35,928 bases of DNA from Paludibacteraceae bacterium (GCA_017649925.1 JAGCFX010000040.1:1-35928), one strand, 5' to 3'; counted from the stretch's first letter, positions 5,835 to 13,143 are shown. Notes: generated from the letters alone by a model not told the origin. Made by a program: numbers and translations.

Positions 5835-7337
5835 TTAAAGTTCATAAAATCCTGCATAGACAATGCCGATAGCCAGTTGCGGTTCGTCATTGTAAATCTT
5901 CCCGCGCGTGCCGTCCGCGCGCGTACCTTGTTTTAATATACCGTACGAAAACTCGGCTTTGACGCCTATCTGCGGTATCGGGAAATAATTGATACCCACG
6001 GCTGCACGATGCCGTCCGCACCATGCATACATGTCCGTCGGCTTGTTATCATACCGGAACATGGAATCGTAGTAATCGTAGCGAGCAAAAATATAAAATT
6101 TTTGATTGGTAATTGGTGATTGGTGATTGGTGATTTTTGCAAGCGAGAAAAAGTCATAGCCGACTTCCATACCTGCGGCGAGGGCATCGGATGCAACCCA
6201 TTGTTTGCTGGAAACCGAGCCTTTGCGCATAGAGATATTATATTGCGTGATAGCCGCAGCATCGCTAAGGTGACCGTACATAAAACTGCCGCGCAGCACG
6301 AGTCCGTAGTCCTTGTAGGCAAAGTCAAACGCCCCGATAGAGACCGTTCCTTTGACATCCTTGTAAGCACTCTCGTCCAGTTCGGCGTTCGTCTTACTGA
6401 GCGTGTTGCGGAACGAGTTACCGCAGTAGCCGGAGAGGGACAGACGCAAGCCTTGTACGCCTGTGTAGTCTACGCGTGCAGCACCTGCGAACACGTTCGC
6501 TAACTTGAATTCATACGGACTGCCTGCGCCCGGTTTCACCCAGTTCTTACGGTTAAAACGGTCACTATCCAGACCCGGCAGAAACATCGCCTGATAATGC
6601 CAGCCGCTCTCGGTCGACCCCATCAGCGTGAGTGCCACCTCATGCCATGTAGACGGAATAATAGTGAATTCTCCTTCGTTACGATAGACACCGAAATACT
6701 CGGTCGGTTCATGATGGGCGTTGAGTCCGCCGACGGGAATCACTTGCATACCTGCACGGAGGATAGCATAGCGGTTGAACTCTTTCTGCAGCCAGAACTG
6801 CTCAAGCGCCACTTCGCCGCCGCGCTCTATCTCTCCTTCATATTCGCCGCCTTCCTCTTCCTCTATCTCAATAGCCGATTCCGTACCGCCGTGCTCAAAC
6901 TCAATCTCCGTACCGACAGACCAGCCTTTGCCGAAGTCGTAGCCCAGATAGATGACCACGTGCGGCAGATCGAACTCACCGTAATGGTCGTTCGCATATT
7001 TCTCGGGATTTTTGCCGTAACGGAGATAATTGTTGGAATAGAAACAATGCTTGGCTGTCACCTCGCCATACCCGCCAATACGGAACTTACCGCGTTGGTA
7101 TTTCTGTTTTACTCGCGTTGTATCGGGTTGGATAGTATCTTTCGGAATTTGTCTTGAAGCACCTGTAACGCCATCCGTATATCCCAATTTATTGGGATTG
7201 TCGGATTTCTGCTCCAAACGTTCGATACGCTCAATCAGCGACTGCAGGTCTGCTGCACTCACCTTAACACTATCCTGCGCATGCATACCTAATGCGCACG
7301 AAATTAGCAAGATAGAAAAGATTGTTTGTCTATACAT
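5835..7337 (-). CDS. Outer-membrane beta-barrel (porin-like) protein
   Basis: The 500-residue protein has a signal peptide cleaved near HAQDS (residues ~18-22), then a short coiled coil (LQSLIERIERLEQK). After a linker, alternating amphipathic strands with aromatic girdles begin at GKFRIGGYGEV and end with an aromatic/hydrophobic residue pattern (FYEL). This is the layout of Bacteroidales porins related to phosphate-selective porins. A very acidic segment (EIEEEEGGEYEGEIE, around 160) probably lies in an outer loop and could bind cations. Heptamer tract D adds KITNHQSPITNQ between two strands. As first gene of the operon it follows the promoter with two palindromes. The solute is not identifiable; iron or heme is inferred from its neighbours. 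Confidence 0.8.
   Translation of the reverse strand: MYRQTIFSILLISCALGMHAQDSVKVSAADLQSLIERIERLEQKSDNPNKLGYTDGVTGASRQIPKDTIQPDTTRVKQKYQRGKFRIGGYGEVTAKHCFYSNNYLRYGKNPEKYANDHYGEFDLPHVVIYLGYDFGKGWSVGTEIEFEHGGTESAIEIEEEEGGEYEGEIERGGEVALEQFWLQKEFNRYAILRAGMQVIPVGGLNAHHEPTEYFGVYRNEGEFTIIPSTWHEVALTLMGSTESGWHYQAMFLPGLDSDRFNRKNWVKPGAGSPYEFKLANVFAGAARVDYTGVQGLRLSLSGYCGNSFRNTLSKTNAELDESAYKDVKGTVSIGAFDFAYKDYGLVLRGSFMYGHLSDAAAITQYNISMRKGSVSSKQWVASDALAAGMEVGYDFFSLAKITNHQSPITNQKFYIFARYDYYDSMFRYDNKPTDMYAWCGRHRAAVGINYFPIPQIGVKAEFSYGILKQGTRADGTRGKIYNDEPQLAIGIVYAGFYEL
6101..6135 (-). repeat. Heptanucleotide tract D: five heptamers in the porin gene
   Basis: The plus strand reads TTTGATT, GGTAATT, then GGTGATT three times. 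The sense strand encodes KITNHQSPITNQK in a turn between the predicted strands GMEVGYDFFS and KFYIFARYDYY. Confidence 0.9.
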
Positions 7338-7339
7338 AA

Positions 7340-7370
7340 TGTGTCGTACTCTCTTTTCAAATACGACACA
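7340..7370. promoter_or_regulatory. Inverted repeat at the start of the redox operon transcript
   Basis: TGTGTCGTA (7340-7348) and TACGACACA (7362-7370) are perfect 9-bp arms around a 13-base spacer. The repeat ends 2 bases before the porin ATG and covers the expected transcription start. It fits a dimeric repressor site or a leader hairpin that hides the ribosome entry region. Confidence 0.6.
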
Positions 7371-7400
7371 AAATTACTCATTTTTGAGTATTTATGCAAT
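7369..7400 (-). promoter_or_regulatory. Promoter of the DHOR/imelysin/porin operon
   Basis: Read on the minus strand, TAATTTTG (7376-7369) matches the Bacteroides -7 box TAnnTTTG. ATTG (7400-7397), exactly 20 bases upstream, is one mismatch from the -33 TTTG. Transcription should begin near 7365, about 30 bases before the porin ATG. Confidence 0.6.
7375..7390. promoter_or_regulatory. Palindrome in the promoter spacer
   Basis: TACTCA (7375-7380), TTTT, TGAGTA (7385-7390) is a perfect 6-bp inverted repeat located between the -33 and -7 boxes of the redox operon promoter. That position suits a regulator that blocks or remodels the promoter. Confidence 0.45.
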
Positions 7401-7402
7401 CC

Positions 7403-7960
7403 CTATTTATTGTGAAAATACTTCCAGAGCGGTGCTGCGTGCAACGCTTGAATGATCTCTCCATCGCGGAGCATTTCGAGAACCTGCTCCGGTTCCATCA
7501 CATCTACATGGATATCCTCGGTTGCTTCCTGATGCTGTTCCCTCCGTTTCTCTACGCCTGTGGCGAGGAACGTGTACGAGCGGTTGTTATGATTCGTCGG
7601 GTTCGGCGACAGTGTCATGAATAGTTGCCATTCGCCACCTTCATAGCCCGTCTCTTCGGATAGTTCGCGTTGCGCAGCCTGCAAGGGCGTCTCGCCCGGA
7701 TCTATCACACCTGCCACGAGTTCGTAATGCGTCTCGCCCAGCGCATGACGGTATTGGTCTTCCATCACCATCTTTCCGTCCTTTGTGATAGCGATGACGT
7801 TGATCCAGTCGGGAAACTCCAATACGAACCATGTCGGTATTTGTCTGCCACTCGGCAACTCTACACACTCCTGACGAACCGACAACCACGGTCCTAACTT
7901 CAGGATGTTCTCTTGCTTTAACACGCGCCAAGCGCGATTGACTAACTTAGGATAAGCCAT
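7403..7960 (-). CDS. NUDIX hydrolase, ADP-ribose pyrophosphatase-like
   Basis: The enzyme is predicted to hydrolyse a nucleoside diphosphate linked to another group, most likely ADP-ribose. The full NUDIX box is present from G84 to Y106, with GVIDPGE followed by RELSEETGY (the REUXEE core binds Mg2+). The true start is MAYPKLVNRA at 7960, giving 185 residues. The frame stays open further upstream, but that extension would run far into the TrhA gene and has no family resemblance. The chosen start overlaps the end of the TrhA gene by 19 bases, so the two are likely co-transcribed and translationally coupled. The stop lies just upstream of the redox operon promoter. Confidence 0.9.
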   Translation of the reverse strand: MAYPKLVNRAWRVLKQENILKLGPWLSVRQECVELPSGRQIPTWFVLEFPDWINVIAITKDGKMVMEDQYRHALGETHYELVAGVIDPGETPLQAAQRELSEETGYEGGEWQLFMTLSPNPTNHNNRSYTFLATGVEKRREQHQEATEDIHVDVMEPEQVLEMLRDGEIIQALHAAPLWKYFHNK

Positions 7961-8583
7961 GTTGCTATTGTATGTGATGCGGCGCCGAACGTGATAAACA
8001 CATGCCAGACGGCATGCCAATATGCATGCTCTTCGTCGCCATGAAAAAAATATGCTCCGATCGTATAAAATATGCCTTCTGCCACTATCCATCCGAATGC
8101 CGCGTGACTCATATTCTGCCACATCGGCCATAGTATAAGCAGTGCCACCCATCCCATCGCCAGATAGAGTGCGAGCGACAGGCGCGGGTGTTTGCCTAAC
8201 GCGATGAACTTACCTATTGTGCCTGCCAGTACGCACAGCCAAAGGAAAACAAACAAGGTCCACCCCACCCATCCTCCGACGACCGACAGACATATCAGCG
8301 AGTACGAACCGGCTATCATCACGTAGATGGCAATATGGTCAAAGATCCGCAGACGTGCTTTTGCCTGTGTTTCTGTTACCGCATGATACCATGTCGACGA
8401 GCCAAACATCATTACCATACCCAAAAGGAATAGCGCAGTGCTCAAAATGGTCCATAGTCCAACGGCCCTCGCCATCAACGGCCACGCAATAAGCAATGTC
8501 GCTATCAACGGTACGAGGTGCGTTAATGTGTTCGCCTTCTCTTCTGCCGGTAGATTGTTCCAATATACGCAAATTCTACTCAT
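7942..8583 (-). CDS. trhA: Hemolysin III / PAQR family membrane protein TrhA
   Basis: This is a seven-helix membrane protein of the hemolysin III/adiponectin-receptor superfamily (E. coli YqfA/TrhA). Metal-site motifs are visible in order: SSTWYHAV, FDHIAIYVMIAGSY and HAVWHVFITFGAASH, which supply the conserved Ser, His and Asp residues. The family is linked to membrane homeostasis and probably has hydrolase activity. I start at the ATG at 8583 (MSRICVYWNN, 213 residues). A TTG further up is open, but the promoter -7 box at 8599-8592 lies between the two, so only the shorter form can be translated from that transcript. The leader is therefore only a few bases long. Confidence 0.9.
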   Translation of the reverse strand: MSRICVYWNNLPAEEKANTLTHLVPLIATLLIAWPLMARAVGLWTILSTALFLLGMVMMFGSSTWYHAVTETQAKARLRIFDHIAIYVMIAGSYSLICLSVVGGWVGWTLFVFLWLCVLAGTIGKFIALGKHPRLSLALYLAMGWVALLILWPMWQNMSHAAFGWIVAEGIFYTIGAYFFHGDEEHAYWHAVWHVFITFGAASHTIATWLILS

Positions 8584-8591
8584 TCGGGGTG

Positions 8592-8623
8592 CAAAAGTAC
8601 TAAAAAATTCCCATATATGCAAA
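8592..8623 (-). promoter_or_regulatory. Promoter for trhA and the NUDIX gene
   Basis: On the minus strand, TTTG (8623-8620), a 20-base spacer, then TACTTTTG (8599-8592). Both boxes match the Bacteroides consensus exactly. It diverges from the adenosine deaminase promoter, which starts 5 bases away. Confidence 0.85.
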
Positions 8624-8627
8624 ATTA

Positions 8628-8659
8628 TTTGTTCATTTCAAATATTTTTTGTACTTTTG
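8628..8659 (+). promoter_or_regulatory. Promoter for the adenosine deaminase gene
   Basis: TTTG (8628-8631), a 20-base spacer and TACTTTTG (8652-8659) match the Bacteroides consensus. The bases that follow, through CGCTTACGTTAA at 8664-8675, are nearly the same as those after the mraZ -7 box. Confidence 0.85.
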
Positions 8660-8687
8660 CAGCCGCTTACGTTAATATCCTTGTATC

Positions 8688-9659
8688 ATGAATAGCATAA
8701 ACGCATATCCCGCATGGATAGACCTGCATTTGCATTTGGATGGTTCCATTGCTCCGAAAACGGCCCGTAAACTGGCCGGCATGCAGGGCATTCCTTTTCC
8801 CTACACCGATGAAGAACTCAAGCGCGCCATGTCGGTTTTGGGTAATTGTCGCAGTTTGAATGACTACCTCGAGCGTTTCTCCTTACCTTGTTCGCTACTC
8901 CATATCCGCGAGGCATTGTACCTCTGTACCTACGAACTGCTGGATGAACTTTGTGCGCAAGGAGTTAAGTATGCGGAAGTGCGTTTTGCGCCGCAGAAAT
9001 CAGCCCACGGCGGTATGACTCAATATGAAGCTGTCAAGATCGTGCTGCGCGCTATAGAAGATGCGCCACTGCCCTGCGGGCTTATTTTGAGCATGATGCG
9101 GGGCGATGACTGTCATGCCGCGAACATGGAGACCATCGAGGTTGCAAAAGCTTTTCATGGCAAGGGCGTAGTGGCAGTCGATTTGGCAGGCGCCGAAGCT
9201 TTATTCCCTACCCATTGTTTTAATGATGAGTTTGTTGCCGTTCGTAAAGCCGGTATGCCGCTGATCATTCATGCCGGAGAAGCAGCCGGGGCAGAGAGTG
9301 TACGCGAGGCCATCGAAGCAGGCGCCGTGCGCATAGGGCATGGCGTGAGAGCATTGGAAGATCCGGAAGTGGTGCGTATGCTCGTTGAGCGGAAAATAAC
9401 TCTTGAACTCTGTCCTACCAGCAACCTCAATACGGCCATCTTCCCGTCGTACGAAGCTTATCCGTTACGACGCTTGATGGATGCCGGCATACGCGTGAGC
9501 ATCAATACGGATAATATGACTGTCAGCAATACTACGCTACGACAGGAATGGCAGCATATGATGGATGCATTCCCACTCACGGAAGACGAGATACAACGTA
9601 TCGTCCGTGACACTATTGATGCTTCGTTCGCTCCGAAAGAACTTTTCAAACAATTCTAA
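8688..9659 (+). CDS. add: Adenosine deaminase
   Basis: The enzyme converts adenosine or deoxyadenosine to inosine or deoxyinosine in the cytoplasm, in purine salvage. The 323-residue TIM barrel shows the Zn site in order: DLHLHLDGS (H14, H16), HAGEAAG (H195, catalytic E198), RIGHG (H218) and SINTDNMTVSN (D275). ELCPTSNL before the last motif is also typical. The residue after D275 is Asn rather than the Asp of vertebrate enzymes, a variant I know from many bacterial deaminases. The ATG at 8688 lies about 25 bases after the expected transcription start. The gene runs tail to tail with the aldehyde dehydrogenase gene, with 4 bases between the stops and no obvious terminator. Confidence 0.95.
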   Translation: MNSINAYPAWIDLHLHLDGSIAPKTARKLAGMQGIPFPYTDEELKRAMSVLGNCRSLNDYLERFSLPCSLLHIREALYLCTYELLDELCAQGVKYAEVRFAPQKSAHGGMTQYEAVKIVLRAIEDAPLPCGLILSMMRGDDCHAANMETIEVAKAFHGKGVVAVDLAGAEALFPTHCFNDEFVAVRKAGMPLIIHAGEAAGAESVREAIEAGAVRIGHGVRALEDPEVVRMLVERKITLELCPTSNLNTAIFPSYEAYPLRRLMDAGIRVSINTDNMTVSNTTLRQEWQHMMDAFPLTEDEIQRIVRDTIDASFAPKELFKQF

Positions 9660-9663
9660 TCAC

Positions 9664-11079
9664 TCATCGCTCAAAAAGGCGTAGCAATCTCATTTTTACC
9701 TTCCCAGCCTTACCGCTATACGGATGTTCGCGGAGGGAGAGGTTGAAGTGCGTGTGACCTTTGAGAACGGTCTGCGGGTGCGTAAACTCGCGGAAACCCC
9801 ATTCGCCGTGATAAGCTCCCATGCCGGAATGGCCTGTACCGTTGAACGGCACGCCCTTCACCATCATATGCATACACACCTCGTTGATGCAACCGCCGCC
9901 AAACTGCTGGGTCTGCATCACGCGATTCGCCCATTTCATATTCTTCGTGAATACATACATCGCCAAAGGATGTTCACGCTCAGCGATGATGTCCATCAGA
10001 CTATCCACATCTGCGTCTTTGAAGGGAACAATAGGCAGCAACGGACAGAAGAGTTCATGTTGCACGATGGGTTCGTTGATATCGACGGGATAGATGATGG
10101 TCGGGGCATAGCGGCGCGTTGATTTATCGCCTATTCCTCCGAAAACGATGTGCTTACGATGCTCGTCGGCTAACTTTGCGCATTTATCGTATGCCGCAGT
10201 TGTGATGAGTCTCGGGTATTCCTCATTAGTCTCAGCATGTTCGCCTACCTGCGCCACAAAAGCAGATTTCAATTCTTGGATAAATTCTTCGGCTACTTCT
10301 TCTGCCACAGCTATCTGGTTGATGTTGATGCATATCTGTCCGGCATTAAGCAGTTTGAAGAACGCTATCTTACGTGCGGCATCTTTGAGATCAGCATCTT
10401 TCCGTACTACACACCAGTTTCCCGTTTCGCCGCCTAACTCCAACGCTACCGGAGTCAGGTTTTTCGCCGCTTCGGCCAATACATGCTTACCTACCGACGG
10501 ACTACCTGTATAGAAGATCTTGTCCCATCGTTGCGCCAAACACATGTCTGCCACGTCATGTCCGCCGTCGATGAGCGTTATATACTCAGGAGGAAACACT
10601 TCCGCAAAGAATTTCTTCAATACCGCCGTACTGGCGGCAGACTTGGAACTGGACTTGATGACGACCGTATTTCCGCCGCACATCGCGGCTGCTACCACGC
10701 CGATTGTCAGTAGAATCGGGAAGTTAAACGGGCTGATGACCAGCGTCACGCCATACGGCATCTTGTATACTTTTGTGAAGATACTCGGCCAACACATGAG
10801 TCCGCTGAAATGCACTTCCGGTCGACTCCACCTGCGCAGTCCCGAAATGATTTCATTCACTTCGGAAATAATCGGACCGACATCGCTCAAATATGCCTCT
10901 AGTTCACTTCTGCCGAGGTCTTCGCACAATGCCTGAACAAACTCGTCCTGACGCGCAATCACGGCCTCTTTGAGACGTTTGAGTTGTTTGATACGCCATT
11001 TAATCGGCAGCGTCTGCCCTATGTGGAAGAACTTCCGTTGCGCGTTTACGATGTCTCGTATTGATTCTTCTGTATACAT
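9664..11079 (-). CDS. NAD(P)-dependent aldehyde dehydrogenase, class 3-like
   Basis: The 471-residue protein resembles ALDH3/YwdH-type enzymes that oxidise aldehydes to acids, including fatty aldehydes. Active-site landmarks are SPFNFP (116-121, with the oxyanion Asn), LELGG (213-217, general base E214) and NAGQIC (245-250, nucleophile C250). FYTGSPSVGK (189-198) is the cofactor-binding loop. The C-terminal end (FREFTHPQTVLK, then a basic tail) follows the class 3 pattern and could contact the membrane. The gene has its own promoter, divergent from the DUF59 gene. The substrate cannot be told from the sequence. Confidence 0.93.
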   Translation of the reverse strand: MYTEESIRDIVNAQRKFFHIGQTLPIKWRIKQLKRLKEAVIARQDEFVQALCEDLGRSELEAYLSDVGPIISEVNEIISGLRRWSRPEVHFSGLMCWPSIFTKVYKMPYGVTLVISPFNFPILLTIGVVAAAMCGGNTVVIKSSSKSAASTAVLKKFFAEVFPPEYITLIDGGHDVADMCLAQRWDKIFYTGSPSVGKHVLAEAAKNLTPVALELGGETGNWCVVRKDADLKDAARKIAFFKLLNAGQICININQIAVAEEVAEEFIQELKSAFVAQVGEHAETNEEYPRLITTAAYDKCAKLADEHRKHIVFGGIGDKSTRRYAPTIIYPVDINEPIVQHELFCPLLPIVPFKDADVDSLMDIIAEREHPLAMYVFTKNMKWANRVMQTQQFGGGCINEVCMHMMVKGVPFNGTGHSGMGAYHGEWGFREFTHPQTVLKGHTHFNLSLREHPYSGKAGKVKMRLLRLFER

Positions 11080-11098
11080 AGTATTAAAATTAACGCTG

Positions 11099-11130
11099 CA
11101 AAAGTAGTAAAAAAAATTGACATGAGCAAA
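11099..11130 (-). promoter_or_regulatory. Promoter for the aldehyde dehydrogenase gene
   Basis: On the minus strand, TTTG (11130-11127), a 20-base spacer and TACTTTTG (11106-11099). The leader to the ATG at 11079 is about 15 bases. Confidence 0.85.
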
Positions 11131-11154
11131 TTTTTTCGGAAAACACGTGATAAA

Positions 11155-11186
11155 TTTGCATATGTCGAAAAAAAACAGTACCTTTG
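11155..11186 (+). promoter_or_regulatory. Promoter for the DUF59 gene and probably lpxH-mazG
   Basis: TTTG (11155-11158), a 20-base spacer and TACCTTTG (11179-11186). It rules out a TTG start at 11184 and makes the ATG at 11202 the start, with a leader of about 12 bases. Confidence 0.85.
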
Positions 11187-11201
11187 CGGCCGTTTTGCAT
11201 T

Positions 11202-11516
11202 ATGAACGAGTTTTTGGAGAAAGAAGAAGCAATCCTGAAGATGCTGAAGACAGTCTTCGACCCGGAAATACCGGTAAATGTGTATGACTTAGGGTTGATT
11301 TACGGCATCGAAGTAAAAGACGACGGCATATGTGACATCACAATGACGCTGACAGCGCCATCGTGTCCCGCCGGCGATTTTATTGTGGAAGATATCCGGC
11401 AGAAAGTGGGCAGTGTGGAAGGCATTAAAGATGTGAACGTGACGATTGTCTTTGAGCCGGAGTGGAATAAAGATATGATGAGTGAAGAAGCCAAGCTCGA
11501 GCTCGGCTTCTTGTAG
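11202..11516 (+). CDS. DUF59/MIP18-family iron-sulfur assembly protein (SufT/PaaD-like)
   Basis: A 104-residue cytoplasmic protein of the MIP18 family, whose members assist Fe-S cluster assembly or insertion. The family signature DPEIPVNVYDLGLIY spans residues 20-34, and TLTAPSCPAGDF (49-60) holds the conserved Cys55. The ATG at 11202 is chosen because the promoter -7 box ends at 11186. It is the first gene of a likely operon with lpxH and mazG. No suf genes are in view. A hairpin (11502-11521) spans its stop codon. Confidence 0.9.
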   Translation: MNEFLEKEEAILKMLKTVFDPEIPVNVYDLGLIYGIEVKDDGICDITMTLTAPSCPAGDFIVEDIRQKVGSVEGIKDVNVTIVFEPEWNKDMMSEEAKLELGFL

Positions 11517-11521
11517 CCGAG
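11502..11521 (+). terminator. Hairpin across the stop codon of the DUF59 gene
   Basis: CTCGGCT (11502-11508) and AGCCGAG (11515-11521) form a perfect 7-bp stem with a 6-base loop; the TAG stop is at 11514-11516. No T-run follows, so partial termination or RNA processing before lpxH is more likely than full termination. Confidence 0.4.
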
Positions 11522-11564
11522 CGTAGTTTACGTAAATTACGTCGTTTACGAAAAATACGAAAAC

Positions 11565-12350
11565 ATGATATATTTTTTAAGTGATGCACATTTGGGAAGT
11601 CTGGCAATAGAGCGAGGCTGGGCACAACAGAAGAAATTGATTGATCTGTTGGAGAAGATGAGTGAGGATGCCGTGTCGATATACATGCTCGGCGATATGT
11701 TTGATTTCTGGATGGAATATTACCACCACGACAAGACCAAACGTCAGTTCTCTCCGTTCTTCAAGCAATTGCGTCGCTTGCGCAAACGCGGAATACGCAT
11801 TCATTTTTTCACGGGTAATCATGACCTGTGGACATTCGGCGGCATTGAGCAGTTGAGCGGTGCGGAAGTGCATTATGAGCCTTGTACTATCAAGCGTTAC
11901 GGCAAATTGCTGTATCTTGCTCACGGCGACGGCTTACTGCCGCGAGACTGGGAACAATTATACCCGAAAGACGTACAACGCAAAATCAAGAATTTCATCA
12001 AATTGCGCAAGATATTCCATAATCCATTTCTGCAGTTCTGTTTCCGCAGTCTGCCTCCGAAATGGGGCAATAAGTTCGGTTATGAATGGGCGAAACGCAG
12101 CCGGATGAAGGAATTGAATCATCCATGTCCGTACAAAGGCGAAGACCAGGAAGAACTTGTGCTCTTTGCCAAAGACCAGGAATCACGCGGCAACCATCGC
12201 GATTACTATATCTTCGGCCATCGGCATATTCCGTTGGATTTGCAGTTGGCAAGCGGCGCGCGCGTAGTTATCTTAGGCGACACATTTAAAGAATGGACTT
12301 ATGCCAAACTGGATGACAAAGGCAATTTAACCATGCATACTTATGAGTAG
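11565..12350 (+). CDS. lpxH: UDP-2,3-diacylglucosamine diphosphatase
   Basis: The enzyme makes lipid X from UDP-2,3-diacylglucosamine in lipid A synthesis, at the inner face of the membrane. The 261-residue protein has all metallophosphoesterase motifs: SDAHLG (D7, H9), GDMFDFW (D44), TGNHDLW (N85, H86), LAHGDG (H120) and FGHRH (H219, H221). The central basic and aromatic segment (residues ~130-185) is the usual lipid-binding insertion. The family is calcineurin-like and broad, but length and spacing fit LpxH. It lies 48 bases after the DUF59 gene and overlaps mazG by 8 bases. Confidence 0.9.
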   Translation: MIYFLSDAHLGSLAIERGWAQQKKLIDLLEKMSEDAVSIYMLGDMFDFWMEYYHHDKTKRQFSPFFKQLRRLRKRGIRIHFFTGNHDLWTFGGIEQLSGAEVHYEPCTIKRYGKLLYLAHGDGLLPRDWEQLYPKDVQRKIKNFIKLRKIFHNPFLQFCFRSLPPKWGNKFGYEWAKRSRMKELNHPCPYKGEDQEELVLFAKDQESRGNHRDYYIFGHRHIPLDLQLASGARVVILGDTFKEWTYAKLDDKGNLTMHTYE

Positions 12351-13143
12351 CAGAGAAGAACAACTGAAGGCATTCGGACGACTGCTGGATATCATGGACG
12401 AGTTACGCGAGAAATGTCCGTGGGATCGCAAACAGACGTTCGACAGTTTGCGCCAAAACACGATAGAAGAGGCATTTGAGTTGGCAACCGCCATTTCACG
12501 CCACGACATGAATGAGATCAGCAAAGAGCTGGGTGATGTATTGTTGCATGTTGTTTTCTATGCCAAGATGGGTTCTGAAACCGGAGAATTCGACATGGCG
12601 GATGTGTGCAACAGGATTAGCGACAAGTTGATTTTCAGGCATCCGCATGTTTATGGCGAAGCTGCAGCACAGAGTGCGGAGGAAGTGAGCCATTTGTGGG
12701 AACAAGTAAAACTGAAGGAAAAAGGCGGAAACAAGACCGTTTTAGGTGGTATTCCGGACAGTTTGCCGAGTCTGGTAAAGGCTTATCGGATACAGGACAA
12801 AGTGGCAAATGTGGGATTTGACTGGGAGAAAAAAGAGGATGTATGGGAAAAAGTGAAAGAGGAAATAGCGGAGTTTGAAACGGAATTAACCGATGAACGG
12901 GCAAACGAACTGACGAAAGAACGAATGACGGAGGAGTTCGGAGATTTGATGTTTGCGCTTATCAATGCCGCACGGTTGTACAAAATCAAACCGGACAATG
13001 CGTTGGAGCAAACGAATCTGAAGTTCATCAAGCGTTTTAATTATATCGAATCGCGCGCGAAGGAGCAAGGCAAAGAGTTGAAAGACATGAGCCTTGACGA
13101 GATGGAAGCACTTTGGCAGGAATCAAAGAAAAACGGGCTCTAA
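12343..13143 (+). CDS. mazG: Nucleoside triphosphate pyrophosphohydrolase MazG
   Basis: The enzyme removes non-canonical or excess NTPs by converting them to NMP and pyrophosphate. The 266-residue protein has the two-domain MazG form. CPWDRKQTFDSL (25-36) and the Mg2+ motif EEAFE (42-46) with ELGD (62-65) mark the first domain. GFDWEKKEDVW and a second EEFGDLMFALINAAR mark the second. A period-4 stretch (12903-12932, encoding ANELTKERMT) lengthens the acidic linker before the second metal motif. The start ATG lies inside the end of lpxH. The 3' end carries the terminator of the opposing tRNA gene. Confidence 0.94.
   Translation: MSSREEQLKAFGRLLDIMDELREKCPWDRKQTFDSLRQNTIEEAFELATAISRHDMNEISKELGDVLLHVVFYAKMGSETGEFDMADVCNRISDKLIFRHPHVYGEAAAQSAEEVSHLWEQVKLKEKGGNKTVLGGIPDSLPSLVKAYRIQDKVANVGFDWEKKEDVWEKVKEEIAEFETELTDERANELTKERMTEEFGDLMFALINAARLYKIKPDNALEQTNLKFIKRFNYIESRAKEQGKELKDMSLDEMEALWQESKKNGL
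12903..12932 (+). repeat. Period-4 low-complexity stretch inside mazG
   Basis: The sequence is dominated by four-base steps of the form ACGA, ACTG, ACGA, AAGA, ACGA, ATGA. It encodes Glu/Lys/Arg-rich linker residues. It may be a decayed tetranucleotide microsatellite or plain compositional bias. Confidence 0.35.

Noticed and set aside
983-7337. Heptamer tracts as a sign of contamination by a cyanobacterial genome, where STRR heptamers are known
   Set aside because: The host genes, promoters and neighbours are of Bacteroidota type throughout, and the tracts are inside those genes.
7403-8152. Longer NUDIX protein starting about 190 bases further upstream
   Set aside because: The extension lies in another frame of the trhA gene and shows no family similarity; MAYPKLVNRA at 7960 is a normal family start.
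9508-9516. Asn after the Zn-ligand Asp of adenosine deaminase as a loss of function
   Set aside because: Many bacterial adenosine deaminases have TDN at this site, and all other active-site residues are present.
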